Assembly: GCF_001428335.1 (NCBI RefSeq)
Contig: NZ_LMSG01000018.1
Coordinates: 62,001-126,000, forward strand
DNA from: Arthrobacter sp. Soil762
Lineage (GTDB): Bacteria; Actinomycetota; Actinomycetes; Actinomycetales; Micrococcaceae
DNA length: 64,000 nt
Direction of reading: 5' to 3'
In this document: in pieces, positions 17,352 to 25,529 of the stretch
Numbering within the stretch: the stretch's first letter is position 1
Layout of the letters: each line of letters starts with the position of its first letter
Program-made: the position numbers and the translations under genes
The notes under the pieces: generated by a model
Told to the model about the DNA's origin: nothing
Database searches by the model: none
The model's input: the letters and a program-made list of their open reading frames with translations, nothing else

Positions 17352-17645
17352 ATGGCCGGACATTTTGAACTGGTGGATGCGCCTGACGGCGGCTATCGGG
17401 TACGGATGTTGGATGGTTCAGGAAGCCTGATGGCAATCTCGGTGACTTTCCCAACGAAGCGCGCAGCGGTGGCCGGCATTGCGATGGCCCGCGAGATTGC
17501 CGGCACAGGTCTGATCAGGGACCACAGCCGCAACGGTGCCGGAGCCGTCATCCGGGACCGGCTTGGCCCCGCGTCCTCCCCGAAAGACAATGCGGCTGTC
17601 CGCGGCAAGAAGTTGTCCGGGGCCGCTCGCGTTGTAGCCGGGTGA
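17352..17645 (+). CDS. YegP/DUF1508-like small protein
   Basis: The 97-residue protein starts with MAGHFELVDAPDGGYRVRMLDGSGSLMAIS, the beta-hairpin pattern of the YegP/DUF1508 family (often two tandem units; here one), followed by TKRAAVAGIAMAREIAGTGLIRD and a basic tail. The function is unknown. The ATG at 17352 follows GAGGGG at good distance; a GTG three codons earlier is less likely. The HAD gene downstream starts inside its stop codon (GTGA), so the two are coupled. A paralogue with the same start is at 54929-55126. Confidence 0.75.
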   Translation: MAGHFELVDAPDGGYRVRMLDGSGSLMAISVTFPTKRAAVAGIAMAREIAGTGLIRDHSRNGAGAVIRDRLGPASSPKDNAAVRGKKLSGAARVVAG

Positions 17646-18367
17646 TCACCCAAAGCCACGCCTTGGTCCGCGGGCGGCGGTTCGGCGTCCTTTTTGACGT
17701 TGATGGGACCTTGGTGGACTCCGCCTACATCCACACGCTCGCGTGGTGGCAGGCGTTCCGCCAGCACCAGTATGACGTCCCCATGGCCGCCATTCACCGG
17801 TGCGTCGGGATGGGCGGAGCCCGCTTGGTGGACACCCTTCTTCCTGTTGGTCGGAACCGGGAGTCCGACGCCGAGATCCTGACCAGCCATGCGGCGGTCT
17901 TCGCGCAAAGCTGGCCGTCGCTGCGACCGTTCGACGGCGCCAAGGAGCTGCTGGCCCAGTGCCACGCCGGGGGACTCGCCGTCGCCCTGGCCTCATCGGC
18001 GCGAATGCAGGACCTGGCGGCCACCCGCAAGGCCCTCGGTGCGGACTCGTTCATCCATGCCGCCACCAGCGCGGACGATGCGAAGGCAAGCAAGCCGGCC
18101 CCGGACATCCTCGTGGCGGCGCTTGAAGCTGTTGGTGTGGCCGCGGCCGGCGCCGTGTATGTGGGCGATGCGGTGTGGGACATGCAGGCCGCTGCGGCGC
18201 TGGGTATCCCCGCCATCGGCGTTACGTGCGGCGGGACCAGCGCCGGCGAACTCCGCGAGGCAGGGGCGGCCGAGGTCTACAACGGCCCCCGGGACCTCCT
18301 GGACAACCTGCAGGCAAGCGCCATCGGCAGGCTGCTGACGCTGGAATCGAATCCCGCCGGCGCCTAA
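17642..18367 (+). CDS. HAD-superfamily hydrolase, beta-phosphoglucomutase-like
   Basis: The 241-residue protein has the HAD motifs in order: FDVDGTLVDSAYIH (nucleophile and acid Asp), VALASSA (motif II Ser), KASKPAPDI (motif III Lys), and YVGDAVWDMQAA (motif IV). A helical cap of about 70 residues sits between motifs I and II, as in subfamily I phosphatases and beta-phosphoglucomutases. It likely removes phosphate from a small metabolite. The GTG start overlaps the stop of the YegP-like gene. The substrate is not known. Confidence 0.85.
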   Translation: MITQSHALVRGRRFGVLFDVDGTLVDSAYIHTLAWWQAFRQHQYDVPMAAIHRCVGMGGARLVDTLLPVGRNRESDAEILTSHAAVFAQSWPSLRPFDGAKELLAQCHAGGLAVALASSARMQDLAATRKALGADSFIHAATSADDAKASKPAPDILVAALEAVGVAAAGAVYVGDAVWDMQAAAALGIPAIGVTCGGTSAGELREAGAAEVYNGPRDLLDNLQASAIGRLLTLESNPAGA

Positions 18368-18368
18368 T

Positions 18369-18424
18369 AGCGCGAGGGGACAGTTGCGGCCCTGCACGAG
18401 GGGGCTTAACTGTCCGTTCGCGCT
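18369..18424. terminator. Long hairpin between HAD gene and sterol-carrier gene
   Basis: The arms AGCGCGA-N2-GGACAGTT (18369-18385) and AACTGTCC-N2-TCGCGCT (18408-18424) pair with one small internal bulge around a 22-base loop. The hairpin sits between two convergent genes and would serve both. Confidence 0.6.
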
Positions 18425-18455
18425 GGTGCCGGGACGCTTGGGAGGGTGGGGCAGG

Positions 18456-18833
18456 TTAGAGGGGCAGCAGGCCTGAGAGGTCAGCGCGCAGGCCGGAGGC
18501 GGACACCTTGTGCGCCGCGACAGCGTCCGCCCAGCTCAACTGGCCGGTCACCATGCCAAGCCAGGTGGCGGCGTCGCACTCGATCACGTTGGGCGGTGTT
18601 CCGCGGGTGTGCCGCGGTCCCTCCACGCACTGGGTGACGCCGAACGGCGGCACACGCACTTCCACCGAGTTCCCCGGTGCCCGCGCGGTCACCTCCTCCA
18701 GCGTGTACCGCACGGCCGTGGCCGTGACGTTGCGGGGGAGCGGAACGTCCGACGGCGATGCGGCGGCTTCCTGCCACGCGGCCAGTGCCGCTGTGCCTTC
18801 TTCAATGCCGATCCGACGGCGCGCTACAGCCAC
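18456..18833 (-). CDS. Sterol-carrier-family (SCP-like) protein
   Basis: The 125-residue protein matches the bacterial sterol carrier family: ARRRIGIEEGTAALAAWQEA, then APGNSVEVRVPPFGVTQCVEG and a C-terminal NVIECDAATWLGMVTGQLSWADAVAAHKVSASGLRADLS. The last part is the SCP2-like helix and turn. Such proteins bind lipids or hydrophobic ligands, but their role is open. The GTG start at 18833 is one base from the stop of the asparaginase gene, so the two are co-transcribed. Confidence 0.8.
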   Translation of the reverse strand: MAVARRRIGIEEGTAALAAWQEAAASPSDVPLPRNVTATAVRYTLEEVTARAPGNSVEVRVPPFGVTQCVEGPRHTRGTPPNVIECDAATWLGMVTGQLSWADAVAAHKVSASGLRADLSGLLPL

Positions 18834-18834
18834 G

Positions 18835-19851
18835 TCAGTCCAGGAGAGCGGACACGGCCGGGCCCAGGCGGATCTTGCCCACCTCGTGGCTGCCGCCCAT
18901 CACCGGGGCCACCACTTTTTCGAGGACGCTGGAGACGCCCGGAATATCCACGGCGCCAACCGCGGCGAGGAGGGTCAGGCCCACCAGGGACGTGGCCCGC
19001 AGATTCCCGTCCAGCATCTTGATGGCCACCGAGACACCCTGGGGTGTGGCCATGGCCAGGACACCCTCGGCGCCGATCTTGGCGATGATGCCCAGCTCGT
19101 CCATCACGATGGTGTTGGCCTCGCCGCGGCCCTGGACGGCCCACGGGTAGTCGAGCATGGAGGTGGTGATGGTGGCAGCGCGGGCGTTGGAGTTCTTGTC
19201 GCCAGGGGCCTTGGCCAGCATCGAATAGGCGCGGGCCAGCCCGGTCAGCGAAATAGCAGCAACTGGAGCACCGCAGCCGTCAATGCCCAGATGGGCGATG
19301 TGCTCGCCGCTGTATTCCTCGATCACGCTGCGGATGCGCTGCTGCAGGGGATGGTTGGGCTCGAGGTAGCTGTGGGTGTCCCAGCCGTTTTCCGTGCAGG
19401 CCCAGAGGAAGGCGGCGTGCTTTCCGGAGCAATTGAAGGCAAGCTTTGACTTGCCCTTTTCGGAACGGACCAGCCAGTTGCGGGCCGTCTCGTCCTGGGG
19501 CCAGGCGGAGGGGCACTGGAGCTGGTCCTCCCGGACGCCGGCGGCCTTGAGCATCCCCTCCACCACATCCATGTGGTCCAGGGAACCGACGTGGCTGCCG
19601 CAGGCCAGCGCCACCTGCGCGCCGCGCAGGGGGACCCCGGACTGCATCGCGGCCAAGGCTTGCAGCGGCTTGAGCGCGGACCGTGGGTACAGGGGAGTCC
19701 GGATGTCGCCGAGTTCGGTGACGACGGACCCGTCGGCGGACAGGACGACGGCGGAGCCGATGTGCCGGGACTCCACAAAACCGCTTCGTTCAATAACGGC
19801 GAGTTCGACGGCGGAGTCCACAGTGAACGTGGCATGCGGGTTGTGCGGCAT
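18835..19851 (-). CDS. L-asparaginase (Rhizobium AnsA-II / thermolabile type)
   Basis: The 338-residue protein matches the PF06089-type asparaginase, which is unrelated to the classical bacterial enzymes. Key patterns are RSALKPLQALAAM, ACGSHVGSLDHM, FNCSGKHAAFLW (a Ser-Gly-Lys-His block proposed catalytic) and IDGCGAPVAAISLTGLARAYS. It hydrolyses asparagine to aspartate and ammonia, with no signal peptide. The sterol-carrier-like gene follows after one base. The ATG at 19851 has no strong ribosome site. Confidence 0.88.
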   Translation of the reverse strand: MPHNPHATFTVDSAVELAVIERSGFVESRHIGSAVVLSADGSVVTELGDIRTPLYPRSALKPLQALAAMQSGVPLRGAQVALACGSHVGSLDHMDVVEGMLKAAGVREDQLQCPSAWPQDETARNWLVRSEKGKSKLAFNCSGKHAAFLWACTENGWDTHSYLEPNHPLQQRIRSVIEEYSGEHIAHLGIDGCGAPVAAISLTGLARAYSMLAKAPGDKNSNARAATITTSMLDYPWAVQGRGEANTIVMDELGIIAKIGAEGVLAMATPQGVSVAIKMLDGNLRATSLVGLTLLAAVGAVDIPGVSSVLEKVVAPVMGGSHEVGKIRLGPAVSALLD

Positions 19852-19887
19852 ATTGCCAGTCTAGGGGCGGAATCCTCTAATGCCGGG

Positions 19888-21513
19888 CTACTCCACGGTG
19901 ACCATGACCGACTGCCAGCCGGAGGCGCCGTCGGGTACCGGATCGGCCCGCTGATCGGTCTGGACCTCGCCCGTTCCGTCGGTGGCGCGGACCTTGATGT
20001 AGTGCGGTCCCGGTGTGGCTTCCCAGTCGAAGGACCACTGGCGCCACGTGATGAGGGACGCCTCGGCGGACAGGACGGCCTCGGCCCAGGGGTTGTTGTC
20101 GATCTGGACTTCCACTTTGGTGATGCCGCGGGTCTGCGCCCATGCGGTGCCGCCGATCGCCACGCGGCCGGCGGGCACCTTGGCGAAGGACTTCGGGACT
20201 TCCACCCGGGCCATGGTCTTGATGGGGCCGCGCTCGGACCAGCCGCGCTGGGTCCAGTAGGCCTTGCTGTCCGCGAACCGTGTGACCTCCAGGTCCACCA
20301 CCCACTTGGTGGCGGAGACAAAACCGTACAGCCCGGGCACCACCATGCGCACCGGATAGCCGTGCTCCAGCGGCAGGGGCTCGCCGTTCATGCCGATCGC
20401 CAGCATGGCGTCGCGGTCATCCTGCAGGACCTCCAACGGCGTGGAGGCGCTGAAGCCATCGATCGACGTCGACAGCACCATGTCCGCGCCGTCCTTGGGA
20501 CGTGCCCGCTTGAGGACCTCGCGGATGGGCAGGCCGAGCCAGCGGGCGTTCCCGGCGAGGTTGCCGCCCACGGGATTGGAGACACAGGTGAGGGTCACGT
20601 GCGATTCGATGAGGTCGGCGTCGAGCAGGTCCTGGAAGGTGAGGCGGACCTCTTCCTCCACGAGCCCATGGACGCGGAGCTCCCAGTCATCAGCGTTGAT
20701 TTCGGGGACGCTGAGGGCGGTGTCGATCCTGTAGAAGTCACCGTTGGGCGTGATCCAGGGTGTCACGCCGGCAGCGGGGGACTGGACGCCGGCGGGAACA
20801 GCCGCGGCGGCCTTGGCCGGGGTGGGCAGCTGCAGGGCCTCGCGGGCCTTGGAGATGTTGCTGCGCGCGGCGCTGAGCAGGCGTCCGCCCGTGGCCGCGA
20901 TCCCGGCGCCGACCACGGTGATCCCGGCGGCGGCGAAGAAGCGGCGGCGGCTGGTGGCGGGGCGGTCAGGTTCCTCGGCGCCCGTGTCGGCAGGCGCCTC
21001 GGGCCAGGACTTCAGCTGCCACAGCGGTGCGATCAGCAGCCGCAGCACTACCAGCCCGGCAATTGTGCCCAGCACGGTGGGGATGGCATCCAGCGGCTTC
21101 ACGCTGGCCCGAGTCACCACGCTGGCGACGATCACCGCGCCCATCAGCAGCACACCGGCAACGCCCAGCGCCCACTTGCGGTAGGCCACCACACCAAGCA
21201 CGCAGGCCAGCAGGAAAATGGTCAGGCCCATCCCCACAAACAGCGCGGCTTTGTCATTCGTGCCGAACGTGGCGATGGCAAAGTCCTTCATCCACGGCGG
21301 CGTGAAGTCGATGAACGTGGACCCCAGCGCGATAACCGGGGTTGCCCGGGCGGTAAAGAACGCTCCGATCAGCTCCGCAACGGAAAGTACGACGGCGGCA
21401 GCCGCCACGCCTGCCACCGCGGCCATTGCGGCGGGGTCCTTGAGCCACTTCAGAAGCTTCTTCATGCCTTGGATTCGTTGCGGAAGGCACGGGGGATGGC
21501 CGGGCGAGGACAC
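19888..21513 (-). CDS. Membrane-anchored molybdopterin oxidoreductase (sulfite-oxidase family)
   Basis: Residues 20-170 hold about five membrane helices. Residues 185-205 (SRRRFFAAAGITVVGAGIAA) look like a Tat-type segment. The rest is the sulfite-oxidase-family molybdopterin domain (ESHVTLTCVSNPVGGNLAGNARWLGLPIREVL, with the Cys that ligands molybdenum) and a C-terminal Ig-like dimerisation domain (GRVAIGGTAWAQTRGITKVEVQIDN). The enzyme probably acts outside the membrane. The GTG at 21513 is chosen because TAAGGAGGG lies 12 bases upstream; ATG 21465 is the alternative. It is divergent from purD. Confidence 0.88.
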   Translation of the reverse strand: MSSPGHPPCLPQRIQGMKKLLKWLKDPAAMAAVAGVAAAAVVLSVAELIGAFFTARATPVIALGSTFIDFTPPWMKDFAIATFGTNDKAALFVGMGLTIFLLACVLGVVAYRKWALGVAGVLLMGAVIVASVVTRASVKPLDAIPTVLGTIAGLVVLRLLIAPLWQLKSWPEAPADTGAEEPDRPATSRRRFFAAAGITVVGAGIAATGGRLLSAARSNISKAREALQLPTPAKAAAAVPAGVQSPAAGVTPWITPNGDFYRIDTALSVPEINADDWELRVHGLVEEEVRLTFQDLLDADLIESHVTLTCVSNPVGGNLAGNARWLGLPIREVLKRARPKDGADMVLSTSIDGFSASTPLEVLQDDRDAMLAIGMNGEPLPLEHGYPVRMVVPGLYGFVSATKWVVDLEVTRFADSKAYWTQRGWSERGPIKTMARVEVPKSFAKVPAGRVAIGGTAWAQTRGITKVEVQIDNNPWAEAVLSAEASLITWRQWSFDWEATPGPHYIKVRATDGTGEVQTDQRADPVPDGASGWQSVMVTVE

Positions 21514-21570
21514 AGCTTAGAAACACCCTCCTTAGGAAAGGGCGGGGTGCACAAAGTACCCTTGGAGACT

Positions 21571-22899
21571 GTGAAGGTACTCGTCATTGGCCCTGGAGGC
21601 CGCGAACACGCCATTGTCCGCTCCCTGCTCGCCGACCCCAACGTTTCCGAGGTCCATGCGGCTCCCGGCAACGCCGGCATCAGCAAGTTGGTCCCCACCC
21701 ACAACATTGACGGGAATGATCCCGACGCCGTCGCGGCGCTGGCCACCAAGCTCGGCGTGGACCTCGTGGTGGTGGGCCCCGAGGCGCCGCTGGCTGCCGG
21801 GGTTTCCGACGCCGTCCGCGAGGCCGGCATCCCGGTCTTTGGCCCCAGCAAGGCCGCAGCCCAGCTGGAAGCCTCCAAGGCGTTCGCCAAGGAAGTTATG
21901 GCCGAAGCGGGAGTCCCCACGGCCATGGCGATGGTGGCCACAAACGCCGAGGAAGCCGCCGCGGCCCTGGACACCTTCGGCGCGCCATACGTGGTGAAGG
22001 ATGACGGCCTCGCAGCCGGCAAGGGCGTGGTGGTCACCAACAACCGCGACGAAGCCCTGGCCCATGCGCAGACGTGCTTCGACGCCGCCGGCACCGTGGT
22101 GATCGAGGAATTCCTCGATGGCCCCGAGGTGTCGGTCTTTGTCCTCTGCGACGGCCGCAACACCGTGGCGCTGTCCCCGGCACAGGACTTCAAACGCATC
22201 TTCGACAACGACGAAGGCCCCAACACCGGCGGCATGGGTGCCTACACGCCGCTGGAATGGGCCCCCGCCGGGCTGGTCCAGGAGGTCATCGACCGGGTGG
22301 CCCAGCCCACGGTCAACGAGATGGCGAACCGCGGCACCCCGTTCGTGGGTGTGCTGTTTGTTGGCCTGGCGCTGACCACGCGCGGGACCCGCGTCATCGA
22401 ATTCAACGTCCGCTTCGGCGACCCCGAGACGCAGGCGGTGCTGGCCCGGCTCAAAACCCCCCTCGGTGCGCTGCTGCTGGCAGCCGCCAAGGGCGAACTG
22501 GACAAGGCAGACGAGCTGCGCTGGTCCAAGGAGACCGCCGTCGCCGTCGTCGTCGCGTCCGAAAACTACCCGGACTCCCCGCGCACCGGTGACCGCATCC
22601 GCGGACTCAAGAAGGTGGACGAGCTCGACGGCGTGCACGTGATCCACGCAGGCACCGCGTTCGACGACGACGGCAAGGTGATCTCGGCCGGCGGCAGGGT
22701 GCTCGCCGTCGTTGCCCTCGGCAGCGACCTGGTGGAGGCCCGGGAACGGGCGTACGACGGCGTGGAGCTGGTTCAGCTGGAAGGCTCCCAGTTCCGGACG
22801 GACATCGGCCGCAAGGCCGCCCGCGGCGAGATCAAGGTAACGGCCCTGGCCACAGGATCAGCCACCGCAGCGCTCCCCGTCACGAAGGCGAAGGCATAA
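21571..22899 (+). CDS. purD: Phosphoribosylamine-glycine ligase (GARS)
   Basis: The 442-residue protein has the ATP-grasp synthetase pattern: VLVIGPGGREHAIVRSLLADP, VVGPEAPLAAG, GPSKAAAQLEASKAFAKEVM, YVVKDDGLAAGKGVVV, EEFLDGPEVSVFVLCDG, and FNVRFGDPETQAVLARLKT. It makes glycinamide ribonucleotide in step two of purine synthesis. The start is GTG 21571, the conserved (M)KVLVIGPGGREH site. Upstream in-frame GTG or TTG codons exist, and an open frame continues 2 kb back antisense to the molybdopterin gene, but the homology begins here. purC follows after one base. Confidence 0.96.
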   Translation: MKVLVIGPGGREHAIVRSLLADPNVSEVHAAPGNAGISKLVPTHNIDGNDPDAVAALATKLGVDLVVVGPEAPLAAGVSDAVREAGIPVFGPSKAAAQLEASKAFAKEVMAEAGVPTAMAMVATNAEEAAAALDTFGAPYVVKDDGLAAGKGVVVTNNRDEALAHAQTCFDAAGTVVIEEFLDGPEVSVFVLCDGRNTVALSPAQDFKRIFDNDEGPNTGGMGAYTPLEWAPAGLVQEVIDRVAQPTVNEMANRGTPFVGVLFVGLALTTRGTRVIEFNVRFGDPETQAVLARLKTPLGALLLAAAKGELDKADELRWSKETAVAVVVASENYPDSPRTGDRIRGLKKVDELDGVHVIHAGTAFDDDGKVISAGGRVLAVVALGSDLVEARERAYDGVELVQLEGSQFRTDIGRKAARGEIKVTALATGSATAALPVTKAKA

Positions 22900-22900
22900 C

Positions 22901-23854
22901 ATGACTGAGAACTCCGCACAGGAACCACAGCAGCCCCGCGGTTTCCGCACTGAAACCCTGGACCTGCCGGGCTGGACGCACGTGTACTCCGGCAAGGTCC
23001 GCGACCTCTACGAACCGGCGGACGAAGCCATCCGCCAGCAGGTGGGCCAGGACTGCGTCCTGGTGGTGGCAAGCGACCGCATCAGCGCCTACGACCACGT
23101 GCTGGCCAGCGAAATCCCGGACAAGGGCCGCATCCTCACGCAGTTGAGCCTGTGGTGGTTCGACCAGCTTGACGTGGTCCACCACGTGCTGGCGTCCACG
23201 GTAGAAGACGGCGTTCCGGCGGCCGTGGAAGGCCGCGCGATGATCTGCAGGAAGCTGGACATGTTCCCTGTGGAATGCATCGCCCGCGGCTACCTCACCG
23301 GCACCGGACTGATGGAGTACAAGGCCAAAGGAACGGTCTGCGAGATTCCGCTGCCGCCGGGCCTGGTGGACGGATCCCGGCTGCAGCAGGCAATCTTCAC
23401 ACCGTCCGCGAAGGCCGAGGTGGGCGAGCATGACGAGAACATCTCCTACAACGATGTTGTGGCCATGGTGGGGGACGACATCGCCGCACGCCTCAGCGAG
23501 CTGACCCTGAAGATCTACACCGGCGCCGAGAAGATCGCCCGCGAACGCGGCATCATCCTGGCCGACACCAAAGTGGAGTTCGGCTACGACGCCGTGTCCG
23601 GGACCATCACCCTGGGCGATGAGGTCCTGACGCCGGATTCCTCGCGTTTCTGGGATGCGGCGACGTATGAGCCGGGGAAGGCGCAGCCTTCCTATGACAA
23701 GCAGTATGTGCGCGACTGGCTGACGTCGGCCGAATCAGGCTGGGACAAGAACTCCGATGTGGCACCGCCCGCCCTGCCGGCAGACGTCGTGGCCCGCACG
23801 CGCAGCCGCTACGTCGAGGCCTACGAGAAGATCACCGGCAGGACGTTCGCCTAG
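22901..23854 (+). CDS. purC: Phosphoribosylaminoimidazole-succinocarboxamide synthase
   Basis: The 317-residue protein joins aspartate to carboxyaminoimidazole ribonucleotide in purine synthesis. The visible family motifs are VYSGKVRDLYEP, VVASDRISAYDHVLASEIPDKG, MICRKLDMFPVECIARGYLTGTG, DTKVEFGYD and DEVLTPDSSRFWDAATYE. The N-terminal TENSAQEPQQPRGF is an extra lineage-specific tail. The ATG sits one base after the purD stop, so the two are translated together. Confidence 0.97.
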   Translation: MTENSAQEPQQPRGFRTETLDLPGWTHVYSGKVRDLYEPADEAIRQQVGQDCVLVVASDRISAYDHVLASEIPDKGRILTQLSLWWFDQLDVVHHVLASTVEDGVPAAVEGRAMICRKLDMFPVECIARGYLTGTGLMEYKAKGTVCEIPLPPGLVDGSRLQQAIFTPSAKAEVGEHDENISYNDVVAMVGDDIAARLSELTLKIYTGAEKIARERGIILADTKVEFGYDAVSGTITLGDEVLTPDSSRFWDAATYEPGKAQPSYDKQYVRDWLTSAESGWDKNSDVAPPALPADVVARTRSRYVEAYEKITGRTFA

Positions 23855-23866
23855 GCCGTTTTTGAC

Positions 23867-23887
23867 GGCCCGGCTTCGGGCCGGGCC
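23867..23887 (+). terminator. Hairpin terminator after purC
   Basis: The perfect stem GGCCCGGC / GCCGGGCC with loop TTCGG occurs directly after purC, between it and the convergent TPR regulator. T-rich sequence (GTTTTTG) precedes it, and it could work for both directions. Confidence 0.65.
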
Positions 23888-23891
23888 CGTC

Positions 23892-25166
23892 CTAGCTTGC
23901 TTTGACGTCTTTCGCTGCCGCTGCGGCCCTCTGCTGGGCGAGCCTGATTTCGAGGACCGCATCCAGTGCCTGCTGGACGCGGTCCGAGGCTCCTGCGGCA
24001 CTGAAGGCCTTCTGCGCTTCCTCGAGGTAGACCAGGGCTTCGTCCGCCTCGCCGGCGGCCTTCAGGGACTTGCCCAGCAAGAGTGAGACTTCCCCGGCCG
24101 TGTGCTTGGCTAGCGCGCCGGATTCGGCGTGGATTTCCCGGAGCTTGTTGATGGCAGCCACGATGTCGCCCGTGAGATACAACCAGCGCGCGCGGATAAA
24201 CGCAACTTCGAGCTCGTCGCTCTTGTTGCCGCCCACAATGGACAGCGCCAGTTCGGCGCGCTCGATGCTGGAAAGCGTTTCCGGTTCTACGATTCCGGAG
24301 GACAGCCGCACGGCGGCCGAGGCCTTGTTGAAGCGGGCCCACAGATCAATGTCGTTGGCAGGGGACAGCATGCGGGCGGCGCGCTCGTGGTACTTGATGC
24401 CCTCGGGGTAATCGTGCCGCATAAAGGCCACGTTGCCGATCACCCAGGCAACCTCACCGGCGAGCTGGGACATAGAGTGCTCGTCCATTTGGCCATTCAT
24501 AGCCTGGCAGTATTTCCAGGCCTCATCCAGGCGGCCGCTCTCCGCCAGTGCCCCAATCAGCGCGCGGTAGGCGCCGATGATCAGCGTGGAGCCGTTGGGC
24601 AGCTGGCCGGAGAGTTGGACGGCCGCCAATGCGTGTTCCACGGCAGTGCTTAGCTGTCCCTGCCCCTGGCAGATCGCCGCGAGCATCTGGCGGGCACGGA
24701 CGGCGAGGCCGGCAGACTCCGTGGCCATGGGGTGCTCCAGGAGGTGCTGCATGATTTTTTGGCATTCCTGCCAGTTGCCCTGCTTGATCAGGCATTCGGC
24801 CTGCATGTAGGTCATGTTCCACCACGCGCTGGTGTTCTTGCCTTCCAACGCTATCTGGGCCGCGTTGGCAGCGTGGGTGGCGGCCAGCGGATAGTCCCTG
24901 AGGTCCCAGGCCTGCCGCGCGTAGAGGCCGGCCAGGACGTACTCGGCGTCGCTGACCGTGATGGGCTGGCTCCAGGCTTCCAGCGCCTTGGGCGCCAGCT
25001 CCAGCCTGCGGGCGAGCTCCCCGATCACCTCGGCCGTCGGCTCACGGCGGCCGGTTTCGAGGAGGGAGATATAACTGGGGGAATACAGGTCCTTGCCCAG
25101 TTCAGCCTGTGTCAGCCCACGTTCGAGACGCTCCGCACGGAGCTTCTCCCCGAATCCGTTGCCCAC
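23892..25166 (-). CDS. HTH-TPR regulator, RRNPP-like, divergent from secreted peptide
   Basis: The 424-residue protein starts with an XRE helix-turn-helix (residues 7-62; FGEKLRAERLERGLTQAELG, YISLLETGRREPTAEVIGELARRLEL). From about residue 80 to the end it is an all-helical array of tetratricopeptide-like pairs (for example YPLAATHAANAAQIAL; WQECQKIMQHLLEHP; YPEGIKYHERAARML; EADEALVYLEEAQKAF). An HTH plus a TPR solenoid is the layout of RRNPP peptide-pheromone receptors (Rgg, PlcR, NprR, AimR). The GTG at 25166 is fixed by AGGAGG seven bases upstream. It is divergent from a 57-residue secreted peptide gene across a 132-bp shared promoter with repeated ACAGT elements. The receptor role is inferred. 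A general stress or differentiation regulator is the alternative. Confidence 0.87.
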   Translation of the reverse strand: MGNGFGEKLRAERLERGLTQAELGKDLYSPSYISLLETGRREPTAEVIGELARRLELAPKALEAWSQPITVSDAEYVLAGLYARQAWDLRDYPLAATHAANAAQIALEGKNTSAWWNMTYMQAECLIKQGNWQECQKIMQHLLEHPMATESAGLAVRARQMLAAICQGQGQLSTAVEHALAAVQLSGQLPNGSTLIIGAYRALIGALAESGRLDEAWKYCQAMNGQMDEHSMSQLAGEVAWVIGNVAFMRHDYPEGIKYHERAARMLSPANDIDLWARFNKASAAVRLSSGIVEPETLSSIERAELALSIVGGNKSDELEVAFIRARWLYLTGDIVAAINKLREIHAESGALAKHTAGEVSLLLGKSLKAAGEADEALVYLEEAQKAFSAAGASDRVQQALDAVLEIRLAQQRAAAAAKDVKAS

Positions 25167-25187
25167 GGGATTTCCTCCTAATTCTGG

Positions 25188-25268
25188 ACAGTCTTTGTAC
25201 TCAATGCTTGACAGTCCCTGTGGAAAACATTTTACAATGTATGTCAACAAGGACAGTGCTGACTTTGT
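25188..25268. promoter_or_regulatory. Three ACAGT elements in shared TPR-regulator/peptide promoter
   Basis: ACAGTCTTTGT is at 25188-25198, ACAGTCCCTGT at 25211-25221, and ACAGTGCTGACTTTGT at 25253-25268. The middle one is an inverted repeat (ACAG-N3-CTGT) and the first is close to it. The copies lie upstream of, on, and downstream of the promoter of the peptide gene. They are candidate binding sites for the adjacent HTH-TPR protein. This is inferred from repetition and position. Confidence 0.5.
25208..25238 (+). promoter_or_regulatory. Sigma-70-type promoter of the secreted peptide gene
   Basis: TTGACA at 25208-25213 and TACAAT at 25233-25238 are separated by 19 bp, near the consensus for a vegetative promoter and unusually AT-rich for this genome. 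An inverted repeat ACATT-N4-AATGT overlaps the -10. Transcription would start about 55 bases before the peptide ATG. The central ACAGT element overlaps the -35, which suits a regulator that blocks or recruits polymerase. Confidence 0.6.
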
Positions 25269-25298
25269 AACGAATCCGACTCGTATTAAGGAACTTAT

Positions 25299-25472
25299 AT
25301 GTTGAAGAAGATTGCGGCCGCTGGCGTACTCGCTGCTGCCCTGGCATTTTCTGCGGCGGCCCCGGCTGTCCTGTCGGCAGGTTCCATCGCCGACACCACC
25401 GGCGTGTCCGTGGCTGTTGGCAACTGGCCCGATCCCATGTCCAAGCCCGTCAAGGACAAGAGCGGCACCTAA
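25299..25472 (+). CDS. 57-residue secreted peptide with VGNWPDPM motif, candidate pheromone precursor
   Basis: The small gene has AAGGA six bases before its ATG. The product begins with a Sec signal (LKKIAAAGVLAAALAFSAAAP) and can be cut after SIA. The remaining tail contains VAVGNWPDPM and then SKPVKDKSGT. A second copy of the eight-residue motif is encoded just after the stop codon (see 25482-25508). It is divergent from the HTH-TPR regulator with a shared control region and followed by a strong terminator, so it forms its own unit. This matches a pheromone precursor of RRNPP circuits. No family is recognised, and the mature form is not known. Confidence 0.7.
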   Translation: MLKKIAAAGVLAAALAFSAAAPAVLSAGSIADTTGVSVAVGNWPDPMSKPVKDKSGT

Positions 25473-25508
25473 ACCACCAACGTTGGCAACTGGCCGACCC
25501 GATGTAAG
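25416..25508 (+). repeat. Duplicated VGNWPDPM coding motif, second copy frameshifted
   Basis: GTTGGCAACTGGCCCGAT at the first copy (25416-25439) recurs as GTTGGCAACTGGCCGACC at the second (25482-25508), where one C is missing. Restoring that base makes the second copy read VGNWPDPM followed at once by TAA, i.e. the motif at the exact C-terminus. The first copy is in frame in the peptide gene. The second follows its TAA at 25470 and the bases encoding TTN. It looks like a decayed longer precursor with two motif copies, or a former separate C-terminal copy. Confidence 0.7.
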
Positions 25509-25529
25509 AAATCCTCTCAGGAGGCGCGG

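Noticed and set aside
19573..21570. A very long open frame that continues upstream of purD, antisense to the molybdopterin gene
   Set aside because: It is in frame with purD, but the residues are Gly/Arg-rich shadow sequence of the opposite gene, and purD homology begins at 21571.
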